Below, piece by piece: positions 16,549 to 23,331 of a stretch of 41,526 nt of DNA (within the stretch, counting starts at the first letter, position 1; every line of letters begins with the position of its first letter). The position numbers were made by a program, and so were the translations under genes. The notes beneath the pieces were generated by a model. The model was given only the letters and a program-made list of their open reading frames with translations. It was not told the origin of the DNA and searched no databases. The stretch comes from MGBC163016 sp964462135 (GTDB taxonomy: Bacteria; Actinomycetota; Coriobacteriia; Coriobacteriales; Eggerthellaceae), in contig CAYWWK010000019.1 of NCBI GenBank assembly GCA_964462135.1, positions 1 to 41,526 of the forward strand, in the 5' to 3' direction.

Positions 16549-17451
16549 TCACATAGATCCCTGAATGTTCTTGGCTTCCCAATAATTGAATACCGGACCA
16601 TCGATGCAGCAATACTGATGCCCTATCTGGCAGTGTCCGCATTTCCCCATACCGCATTTCATATGACGCTCGAAGCTCATGTAGATATGGTCGTAGCTGA
16701 TTCCCTTCTTGCGCATCTCCTCGACGACGAACCGATACATCACGGGAGGTCCGCAGACGGCTCCGAAGGTGTTGTCGGCGTCCACTTCAAGCTGAGCGAA
16801 AGGCGCCGTCACCAGACCGACTTCGCCATCCCAGGTATCGTCAGGCACATCCACCGTGAGGATGAGGTTGAAATCCTTGCGATGGCGCCACATCTCGAAC
16901 TGGTCGCGGAACATCACCTCTGAAGGGTTGCGCGAACCGTAGATGATGGTCACGTTGCCGAATTCGCTCCGTTCGTCATGGATGTTGTTGATGAGCGAAC
17001 GCAGCGGGGCTATCCCCAGGCCGCCTGCCACCAAGAGGATGTCATGACCCTTCATGGCCTCATAGGGAAAGGGACGCCCGTATGGCCCTCGGATGCCTAC
17101 GATATCGCCACATTGCATCTCATGGAGACGCTGGGTGAATTCACCTGCCCGCCGGACGCACAATTCTATGAAGCCGCCTTTGGAGGGTGAACTGGAAATG
17201 GAAATGGGCGCCTCTCCCACGCCGAAGATGGAAACCTCCACGAACTGCCCTGGCTCATGATGGAAAGCTGCACGGATGCGATCGTCGATCAGGCGGAATT
17301 CGAAGAGCTTCTCTGTTTCCGTCAGAGGAGTGATGGAGGTGATGCGAGCGGGCCACGGCCGATAGGGATTGGCCATCATCAACTGGTTCCCTGCAATGGA
17401 AGTGGCATCATCGGTCAATGGAGCCACGCGCACTGACTGGACCTCAGGCAT
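16549..17451 (-). CDS. Hydrogenase gamma subunit: FAD/NAD(P)-binding electron-transfer protein
   Basis: 300-residue flavoprotein of the ferredoxin-NADP reductase family. A FAD-binding barrel at about 35-130 carries GQFVEVSIFG and the APISISSSP loop; the nucleotide domain begins at AGGLGIAPLRS; the C-terminus has a [2Fe-2S]-type motif CGMGKCGHC with a later CC pair. This is the layout of HydG of sulfhydrogenase, which passes electrons to NAD(P). It overlaps the upstream beta-subunit gene by eight bases. Related proteins include the anaerobic sulfite reductase B subunit and the dihydroorotate dehydrogenase electron-transfer subunit; the neighbours decide for hydrogenase. Confidence 0.92.
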   Translation of the reverse strand: MPEVQSVRVAPLTDDATSIAGNQLMMANPYRPWPARITSITPLTETEKLFEFRLIDDRIRAAFHHEPGQFVEVSIFGVGEAPISISSSPSKGGFIELCVRRAGEFTQRLHEMQCGDIVGIRGPYGRPFPYEAMKGHDILLVAGGLGIAPLRSLINNIHDERSEFGNVTIIYGSRNPSEVMFRDQFEMWRHRKDFNLILTVDVPDDTWDGEVGLVTAPFAQLEVDADNTFGAVCGPPVMYRFVVEEMRKKGISYDHIYMSFERHMKCGMGKCGHCQIGHQYCCIDGPVFNYWEAKNIQGSM

Positions 17452-18478
17452 CCTCAGCCCCCTTCCGCTCGAAGAAGCGCAGAACCTCGATGGGCGAGAT
17501 GTCTGCCTTGCAGGCCCTCACACACCGCCCACACCCCACGCACAGATAGCGACCATGCTTGGAATTGAAGCCGTTGAGCTTGTGATACATGCGATGCCGC
17601 ACACGCTCGCGTCCCGTTTCCCGGAAGTTGTGGCCACCGGCGACCTGAGCGAATTGCGGAGAGGTGCAAGCGTCCAGCACCCGTTCGCGCCTGCCGGTCT
17701 TCCCATCAGCCGAAAGCGTGTCCGTGATGTCAAAGCAATAGCAGGTGGGACACACTGCCGAGCAGGCCGTGCATGCAAGGCAGCGGCTTCCCAGCTCTTC
17801 CCAGAAGTCATCGCTGTGAAACGCATCCATGAGCATCGGTATCTCCTGGATATCCGGGATGTCCGGAGAGAATGCCTCCTGGCGTTCACGGGTCAGCCGT
17901 CGGAACTCACGCCGATCCTCATCGGTGGCCTCCCGAATCTCACAGGCTGCCTCAAGGATGTTCGCCGCCTCCACACTGCCGATGGAGATCAGATACCTGC
18001 CACCGAGGTCCTGCAGGAACAGGTCATAGCCACTGCGAACCTCATCAGCATCCAGCAGATGGCAAAAGCAGCTTTCCGTGGGAAGACAGTTGATGCCAAC
18101 GATCATGGTTGCCGCCCGATGCGCCTCATAATACGGGTCGGGATAATGGGCATCCTCGAACACCAGATCAAGATTGTTCAGGGCATAGATATCGCAGGCA
18201 TGGGCCCCGAAAAGCACTCGCGGTCGAATCTCCAGAGTGTAGTCGGTGATATCCGCACCCTCCACACTGAACTCAAAGAGCGTTTCGCGAGGAGGAAGGA
18301 TGTACTTCTTGAGAGACGTGAGCGTGGTGGGATAGTCAAGAACGATCTCGTCGAAGGAGGAGATGGGCTCGAACGCGAAGCTGCGCCCGCTTTTGACAGG
18401 CGCAACCACTTCATAGCTTTCCATGAACGCATCAATGAGCTTGGGAAGCTCATTGACATCCATCACTCGATAGAGCAT
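17444..18478 (-). CDS. Hydrogenase beta subunit: 4Fe-4S dicluster protein
   Basis: 344-residue iron-sulfur protein of the HydB / anaerobic sulfite reductase A family. The N-terminal two thirds are a family-specific domain with GAHACDIYALNNLDLVF; the C-terminal part holds two [4Fe-4S] motifs, C233/C236/C239/C243 and C313/C316/C319/C323. In group 3b hydrogenases it links the flavin subunit to the small-subunit clusters. AGGAGG is well placed ahead of the ATG. It starts 37 bp after the ndk stop, so the hydrogenase set may be read through from the upstream genes; I see no clear promoter in that gap. Confidence 0.92.
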   Translation of the reverse strand: MLYRVMDVNELPKLIDAFMESYEVVAPVKSGRSFAFEPISSFDEIVLDYPTTLTSLKKYILPPRETLFEFSVEGADITDYTLEIRPRVLFGAHACDIYALNNLDLVFEDAHYPDPYYEAHRAATMIVGINCLPTESCFCHLLDADEVRSGYDLFLQDLGGRYLISIGSVEAANILEAACEIREATDEDRREFRRLTRERQEAFSPDIPDIQEIPMLMDAFHSDDFWEELGSRCLACTACSAVCPTCYCFDITDTLSADGKTGRRERVLDACTSPQFAQVAGGHNFRETGRERVRHRMYHKLNGFNSKHGRYLCVGCGRCVRACKADISPIEVLRFFERKGAEDA

Positions 18479-18515
18479 GCAACCTCCTGACCAAGGAAGG
18501 CTTTCAACCCAACTC

Positions 18516-18920
18516 CTAGTTGAAGAAGATGGCTATCTCGCGCTCAGCTGATTCGGGGGAATCAGAACCGTGGATCACGTTCTCATCCATGACCAGGCCG
18601 AAATCACCGCGTATGGTTCCCGGTGCCGCTTCAGCGGGATTCGTGGCTCCCATGAGAGAGCGGCACTTCGCCACGGCGCCTTCGCCGCTGACAACCATCT
18701 TGACCACTGGCCCTGAGGTGATGTATTCGATGAGGCCCTCGTAGAACGGCTTGCCTTCGTGTTCCTTGTAATTCGCCTGAGCCTGCTCCGTGGTGACATT
18801 GGCAAGCTCCATGCGCTCGATGACAAGCCCAGCGCGCTCGAAGCGATTGACTATCTCTCCGATATGGCCATTGCGAACGCCATCAGGCTTGATCATGGTA
18901 TAGGTCTTCTGTACTGCCAT
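18516..18920 (-). CDS. ndk: Nucleoside diphosphate kinase
   Basis: 134-residue cytosolic enzyme that moves the gamma phosphate from ATP to NDPs through a phospho-histidine. The sequence is textbook: TYTMIKPDGVRNG at the start, the KPFYEGLIEYITSGPVV core, and the active-site histidine H117 in NVIHGSDS. Length is the bacterial norm. AAGGAG seven bases before the ATG supports the start. It lies between the TPR protein (47-bp gap) and the hydrogenase beta gene (37-bp gap) on the same strand. Confidence 0.98.
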   Translation of the reverse strand: MAVQKTYTMIKPDGVRNGHIGEIVNRFERAGLVIERMELANVTTEQAQANYKEHEGKPFYEGLIEYITSGPVVKMVVSGEGAVAKCRSLMGATNPAEAAPGTIRGDFGLVMDENVIHGSDSPESAEREIAIFFN

Positions 18921-18967
18921 GGAATGCTCCTTGCTCCTTGATGCCTACCGCTTGCTGTTTTTGAAGG

Positions 18968-20305
18968 TCAGGACTGGCTGGGGAAGTAGAGCTCTACCGA
19001 GGACACCTTCCAACCGATCATATCCCTGACCATGTTGATTCTATACATGACATCGCCGCCCTCAGGGGTCTTGGCGGTAGCGTATGCAACCGAATCGGTC
19101 ATGGACTTGTTGATGCCGTCTATCGTCACGTTCGCATCGCTCACCACCGGAGCCATCATGGACTTGATGCTCTCCTCTGAAAGGGTTTCTATGAACACGC
19201 TCTCGGAAGCTGCTTGCGGGTCAGCGAACAATTCATGCACGACGGATTCCTGAGTAGGCCATCCATAGCCCTGGGTGTATCCGAAGATTGCCGCACCAAG
19301 CGCAATGACGATGAGCACGACGATGACCACGAGCACCTTCAGACCGATATTGCGGCGCTTGCGGTCCTTGCGGGCCAAATTCTTCGACAGTGCCTCCAAC
19401 TCCTCCTCGGAGGTCTCGAAGAAGCGATCGTCATTCCCGCTGTAGGCGCCGACGAAGCCAGGGTATTCGGAAGGGTCCTGCTCCTCGTATCCCTCGTCGT
19501 AGAAGAACGGGTCGTCCCCTTCGCCGAAATAGTCGCCCTCAACGGCCACATCGAAACCGGACATGTCGGCATCCCCCGGCCGCGGACCCATATGCGCCAC
19601 TGCCGCCAAAGCCCGTTGGTAATCCACGCTTGCCGAATCGGACAGGATGTAGGTTCCGTCGCTGATGGCTTTCTCGAAGGCGTCCACCGCCTCGGCCATC
19701 TGCCCATCAGCGGCGTAGGCCTGACCCATGGAGGCGTGAAGTCGATTCGAGGTGTCAGGAGACATGTCGAACTGCAGCGCGCTTCCATAGCTTGCGATGG
19801 CATCCTGGGGACGGTCGAGGGCCATGAAGCAGATACCCAGATTCAACAGCGCTTTCGCTGGATCGGGATTACCCTCATCAAGGGCAGCTTCACGGAAGGC
19901 AACGCCTGCTTCAGCACTGTTGCCCAGCTTGAGCTCTGCATTGCCCAGTCCCATATACGCCTTGTAAGGCGTGTCGTAGTCAGGATCATCCACTGCCTGC
20001 TGGAAGTGGATCTTCGCATTGTTGTAGTCACGCAGGGAGGCATAGGCCATGCCGATGTTGTTCTGGAGAGCCCCGTGCACATCGTATGCGGTATCCGATG
20101 CCGCCTGCGCATAGGCTTGGATGGCTTCCTGGGGGTTCTTCAGTTTCACCAGGCAGTTGCCAATGCGATGATAGATCAGGCCCACCTCGCCCAAGGAGAA
20201 CGGAACCGACGTGTCTTGCAAACACGCGCTGTATCCGCGCAGGGCTCCACGATAGTCCTTGTTGGTGTATCGAATGGTGGCTTGATCGAACAGGCTGTTA
20301 TTCAC
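18968..20305 (-). CDS. TPR-repeat protein with one membrane helix
   Basis: 445-residue protein. Residues 1-235 are a run of about six tetratricopeptide repeats (for example EAIQAYAQAA, NAKIHFQQAV, EAGVAFREAA, DAIASYGSAL, EAVDAFEKAI). An acidic linker at 245-310 with many D, E and F/Y residues precedes a basic patch (RKDRKRRN) and a single membrane helix at 321-343, then an exported domain of about 100 residues. The arrangement suggests a cytoplasmic TPR scaffold tethered to the membrane with a small outside domain, which resembles a DUF4878-like or NTF2-like stress domain only vaguely. The start is GTG with GGGAAG upstream. No function is assigned; it sits between cyclophilin and ndk. Confidence 0.85.
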   Translation of the reverse strand: MNNSLFDQATIRYTNKDYRGALRGYSACLQDTSVPFSLGEVGLIYHRIGNCLVKLKNPQEAIQAYAQAASDTAYDVHGALQNNIGMAYASLRDYNNAKIHFQQAVDDPDYDTPYKAYMGLGNAELKLGNSAEAGVAFREAALDEGNPDPAKALLNLGICFMALDRPQDAIASYGSALQFDMSPDTSNRLHASMGQAYAADGQMAEAVDAFEKAISDGTYILSDSASVDYQRALAAVAHMGPRPGDADMSGFDVAVEGDYFGEGDDPFFYDEGYEEQDPSEYPGFVGAYSGNDDRFFETSEEELEALSKNLARKDRKRRNIGLKVLVVIVVLIVIALGAAIFGYTQGYGWPTQESVVHELFADPQAASESVFIETLSEESIKSMMAPVVSDANVTIDGINKSMTDSVAYATAKTPEGGDVMYRINMVRDMIGWKVSSVELYFPSQS

Positions 20306-20359
20306 GTTGGCTTCCCGTGTCAGATTGCTTCGCTCTTCAAGGAGTGCAGCCCCTGCAGG

Positions 20360-20878
20360 CTAGTTCTCGTTTTCGATGGTGATGGACTCAATGACATCAC
20401 CCGCGCGCAGGGAATCGATCACATCCTGGCCTTCGATGGTCTGCCCGAATACGGTATAGCCGTCATCCAGGAAGGGCTGATCTCCCAGGCAGAAGTAGAA
20501 CTGGCTTCCAGCTGAATTGGGATTCTGGCTGCGTGCCATGGCAAGCGTGCCATTGAGGTGCCTGTTGTTCGGGTTGGTGGTGTATTCCTCATGGATGGAA
20601 TAGCCCGGATTGCCCGTACCGAAGCTGCCGCGCCCTGCGGCCACATCAGCAGGAGAGGCATTGCGGGTGTTCGGGCAACCACCCTGAATGACGAATCCGG
20701 GCACATAGCGATGAAACTTCAACCCGTCATAGAATCCCTTGTCCGCCAATTCGACGAAGTTGCCCACATGGATGGGGGCATCTGCGCCAGCCAATTGGAC
20801 GCGTATGGTCCCCTTCGAGGTGACGATGTTCGCTATCTCGTTGCCATTCGGCTTGTACTCAGGAGTGTATTCAGCCAT
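20360..20878 (-). CDS. Peptidyl-prolyl cis-trans isomerase, cyclophilin type
   Basis: 172-residue cytosolic cyclophilin with no signal peptide. The catalytic and ligand residues are seen in KFHRYVPGFVIQGG, in the NSAGSQFYFCLGDQPFLDDGYTVFG segment and in the MARSQNPNSAGSQF loop. It catalyses proline isomerisation during folding. AAAGGA eight bases ahead supports the ATG. The next gene upstream, a uracil methyltransferase, ends 65 bp before it, and the TPR gene begins 54 bp after it, both on the same strand. Confidence 0.96.
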   Translation of the reverse strand: MAEYTPEYKPNGNEIANIVTSKGTIRVQLAGADAPIHVGNFVELADKGFYDGLKFHRYVPGFVIQGGCPNTRNASPADVAAGRGSFGTGNPGYSIHEEYTTNPNNRHLNGTLAMARSQNPNSAGSQFYFCLGDQPFLDDGYTVFGQTIEGQDVIDSLRAGDVIESITIENEN

Positions 20879-20943
20879 GAAAGCTGTCCTTTCGCGTATC
20901 CCACGGTCTCAATCCGCCTTTGTGTCCTGTGATTCTATCAGAT

Positions 20944-22257
20944 TCACGACAAGGCTAGCAGGCAGACGCATTCCACATGGTAGGTTTGGGGAAACATATC
21001 CACTGGACACACACGTTGCAGATGGAAGCCCTTCGCCTTGAAGCGCGCGATATCCCGACCGAGCGTCTGGGGATCACAGCTCACATAGACGATACGGCGC
21101 GGCTTCGCGTCTGCAATGCCTGCGAGTACCTCCTTCTCAAGGCCCGACCGCGGTGGATCGACCACGATGACCTCCGCCCCCTCCAGCTGGTCCAAGGCTC
21201 GCTTGGCATCATCGCAGACGGCATCCACGAAAAGATCGGACGTATCCGCGTTGCGCCTGAGATCGGATACCGCGCTTCCAGAAAGCTCGATGGAAACCAC
21301 GTCACAGCCTGCTTGGGCAAGGGGAAGCGAGAACGTTCCCACCCCGGCGAACACATCTGCAACGAGAAGACCCTCTTCGGCCTGCGCCATCTCGCAGACA
21401 AGTCCTATCAGCACTTCGGCCTGGGAGGTATTCACCTGGAAGAAGGAAGGAGCCGATACCGCGAAGCGCAGGCCAGCCAGCCTCTCTGACCAGCACCCAT
21501 TCCCGGCAAGCACCTCCACGCGCTTGACGCGCCGCTCACTTCCCCTCTCGGCTATCACGCGCACCACCGAAGTGGCTCCAAGGGCATCTTGGAGCATCTT
21601 CGCGGCGAATGAGCGCGGGAAGGAGCTTGGCGGTGTCCACAGAGCCACCTCCACGCTGCGCGTGCGCACGCTCCCCCGCACGCCCACCCGATAGATGCCC
21701 AGATCATCCGCCCCTTGCATATAGCGCAAGGCTCCGCTGAGGGCCTTGGGGGCATCGTCGATGAGCCCATTGCCCAACGAACACGACTTAACCGCCACAA
21801 GATCGTCGCTGCCCGCTTTAGCAAACCCCAATGAGAATCTTCCTGACGCATCACGGAAGGCAGTCATCTCCAATTTGTTTCGATAGCCATAGACGCACTC
21901 CGAAGGCCGGACGGCTTCCGTCAATGCCTCCACCTCATTGCGTGCGATGCCGCCATTCCGCACCAGCGCCTCAACCACATTCTGGCACTTGGAATCCAAC
22001 TGCGTCTCGTAGTCAAGGCATCCCCATGGCTCAACGCTGTCCAGAAGCAGGGGGTCCCTCGGCGTCACTCGGACAGCTGAAGGCTCAACCAGATTCACCA
22101 CGTGCCCCTTCACATAGCTTCCGTGATCCTGCGTGATGGCCACTTCGGCCACATCTCCCGGCACTCCCCCGCTCACGAATGCCGTCTTTCCACTGGCAAG
22201 ATGGGCAATGGCAGCTGGTCCGTAGCTCATCTTCTCTATATGAAGCACTTCTGTCAT
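20944..22257 (-). CDS. RNA (uracil-5-)-methyltransferase with TRAM domain and degenerate Fe-S site
   Basis: 437-residue SAM-dependent m5U methyltransferase of the TrmA/RumA family. Residues 1-60 form a TRAM RNA-binding domain (MSYGPAAIAHL, then GGVPGDVAEVAI). Where relatives carry three clustered cysteines only C80 (WGCLDY) is left, plus C159 at the fourth position, so a [4Fe-4S] cluster is unlikely. SAM-binding DVFAGVGTFSLPLA (301-314), the proline loop VVDPPRSGL and catalytic C394 in SCDPQTLGRD are intact. AAAGGA six bases ahead of the ATG fixes the start. It is the likely first gene of the long minus-strand run leading to the hydrogenase. Confidence 0.9.
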   Translation of the reverse strand: MTEVLHIEKMSYGPAAIAHLASGKTAFVSGGVPGDVAEVAITQDHGSYVKGHVVNLVEPSAVRVTPRDPLLLDSVEPWGCLDYETQLDSKCQNVVEALVRNGGIARNEVEALTEAVRPSECVYGYRNKLEMTAFRDASGRFSLGFAKAGSDDLVAVKSCSLGNGLIDDAPKALSGALRYMQGADDLGIYRVGVRGSVRTRSVEVALWTPPSSFPRSFAAKMLQDALGATSVVRVIAERGSERRVKRVEVLAGNGCWSERLAGLRFAVSAPSFFQVNTSQAEVLIGLVCEMAQAEEGLLVADVFAGVGTFSLPLAQAGCDVVSIELSGSAVSDLRRNADTSDLFVDAVCDDAKRALDQLEGAEVIVVDPPRSGLEKEVLAGIADAKPRRIVYVSCDPQTLGRDIARFKAKGFHLQRVCPVDMFPQTYHVECVCLLALS

Positions 22258-22305
22258 CTATAATCCTTTGGACCAAACGAGTGAACGCGAACGCGTCCTT
22301 TGACG

Positions 22306-22311
22306 TATAAT
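22306..22311 (+). promoter_or_regulatory. -10 element for tRNA-Arg
   Basis: A perfect TATAAT lies 29 bp before the tRNA. The -35 region 17-18 bp further up reads TGAACG, a weak match. Confidence 0.55.
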
Positions 22312-22340
22312 CATCCCTCGCGGCATGATAACGCGAATGT

Positions 22341-22416
22341 GCCCTCGTAGCTCAGTGGATAGAGCACTTGCCTCCGGAGCAAGGTGTCGCAGGTTCGACT
22401 CCTGTCGAGGGCACCA
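22341..22416 (+). tRNA. tRNA-Arg (anticodon CCG)
   Basis: A complete cloverleaf: acceptor 22341-22347 with 22406-22412 (7 bp), D stem GCTC/GAGC, anticodon stem CTTGC/GCAAG with loop CTCCGGA, T stem GCAGG/CCTGT with loop TTCGACT, discriminator A and encoded CCA at 22414-22416. The anticodon is at 22374-22376 and reads CGG codons. Confidence 0.98.
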
Positions 22417-22470
22417 TCCTTTCGTCCATTTCGCGCTCCAAACCCTCCTTCCTCGCGTAACTCAAGTACG

Positions 22471-22665
22471 CTCGGTCGGGTTTTCACGCGAACTGGATCG
22501 AAAGAACGCTCAGGCGCACTTTCACGCCAATCCCAAACACTCCATTGCCTCTCGCTAGCTTTGCCAGCACCTGAATCCGTGTCTGGGGTTGCACCCTCTG
22601 CGGTTCACTCGGTCGGGTTTTCACGCGAACTGGATCGAAAGTACGCTCAGGCGCACTTTCACGCC
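22471..22665 (+). repeat. 58-bp direct repeat, two copies 137 bp apart
   Basis: Copy 1 is 22471-22528 and copy 2 is 22608-22665. They start with CTCGGTCGGG, end with TTCACGCC, and differ at a single base (A at 22505, T at 22642). They lie 55 bp and 192 bp past the tRNA-Arg gene and do not contain any part of it. Reading frames across them give basic peptides that change frame between copies, so they are not coding repeats. The 429-bp stretch from 22417 to 22845 holds only these repeats, the palindrome pair and the terminator of the zinc-ribbon gene. Confidence 0.92.
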
Positions 22666-22670
22666 CGCCT

Positions 22671-22763
22671 GTAGCGTAAGACGTCACGCGTCAGCGTGCG
22701 TCTTGCCCTGTGCCGAGGGTTACTTCCGGGTGGGTCGCAATCGCAGGCTAAAGCCTGCGCTAC
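22671..22763. repeat. Inverted palindrome pair including bulged-T hairpin copy B
   Basis: Begins GTAGCG and ends CGCTAC. The left hairpin pairs AAGACG (22678-22683) with CGTCTT (22699-22704), has an unpaired T at 22684, then CACGC with GCGTG and loop GTCA. The right hairpin is CGCAGGCT-AA-AGCCTGCG (22742-22759). It follows directly after the second 58-bp repeat. Confidence 0.85.
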
Positions 22764-22802
22764 AAATCAACCCGGAAACCGCAACTCAGCCCCTCAAGCC
22801 AT

Positions 22803-22828
22803 AAAAAAAGAGCCTCCGCAGAGGCTCT
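22803..22828 (-). terminator. Rho-independent terminator of the zinc-ribbon gene
   Basis: On the minus strand AGAGCCTC (22828-22821) pairs with GAGGCTCT (22816-22809), loop TGCG, followed by a run of T (22809-22803). It is 18 bp past the stop codon. Confidence 0.95.
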
Positions 22829-22845
22829 CGTGCAAGCAACAGCGC

Positions 22846-23100
22846 CTATTGGCCTGGTGCCTTCGGGGCGCCGGGAGCGCCAGGGGCTGCAGGAGCGCCC
22901 GGAGCGCCAGGAGCAGCTGGGGCACCGGGAGCACCCGGGGCGCCCGCCTTCGGCGTGCCGTCCTCATTCATGTACTTGGAGAAGTCTGCCTTGCAGAAGG
23001 GGCAGTTCTTCATCACGATACCACCCATCATCTGGATGGTCTTGCCGCACTCGGGGCACTTCTGTCCGCCACTGTCGGCGCCGGCTGGTCTGAAGCACAT
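22846..23100 (-). CDS. Small zinc-ribbon protein with collagen-like Gly-Ala-Pro tail
   Basis: 84-residue protein. Cysteines C15/C18 (KCPECG) and C33/C36 (NCPFC) make a compact zinc ribbon, and C2 follows the initiator. From about residue 49 the chain is nearly all Gly, Ala and Pro in GAP/GAPAAP triplets. The ATG at 23100 is preferred over a longer frame starting at 23175 because GGAGAG lies six bases upstream and the protein then begins MCFRP just ahead of the ribbon. It has its own terminator. A TTGCGT/TATCCT pair upstream on the minus strand could be its promoter, with low confidence. No function is known to me; the tail could be a flexible spacer or an interaction region. Confidence 0.85.
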   Translation of the reverse strand: MCFRPAGADSGGQKCPECGKTIQMMGGIVMKNCPFCKADFSKYMNEDGTPKAGAPGAPGAPAAPGAPGAPAAPGAPGAPKAPGQ

Positions 23101-23331
23101 ATCGCACTCTCCAATCCTCGTAGCTTGTGCACAGCATCCATAGGATAAGCCTTTGCGCAAGCCACGCAAGCCCAAATCGGTGAAATGCGCAATCCGCGAA
23201 CTATTTCACTTCTGCACTATTTTCAAGTCAGCAGCGGCGACACACCGATCCTTGTCAACGCAGCTCCAATCGACATGCATAACACCTTCAGGATGCAGTG
23301 GCAGGGGACGGGATGCCTGCCTTTCCGAATC

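Noticed and set aside
16344..16601. 85-codon frame in the hydrogenase gap
   Set aside because: It overlaps the end of the gamma gene out of frame, has no good start site and no protein-like pattern.
22471..22665. CRISPR array
   Set aside because: Only two copies, 58 bp long with a 79-bp gap, no cas genes and no regular spacing.
22341..22665. Integration site (attL/attR) of a genomic island at tRNA-Arg
   Set aside because: No copy of the tRNA 3' end is repeated downstream and no integrase gene is present in the window.
22325..22674. Two small frames across the tRNA and the 58-bp repeats
   Set aside because: One begins inside the tRNA region; the repeats are read in different frames in the two copies, so coding selection is unlikely.
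23101..23175. Longer version of the zinc-ribbon protein
   Set aside because: The extra 25 residues have no ribosome binding site ahead of them, while the ATG at 23100 has GGAGAG at good spacing.
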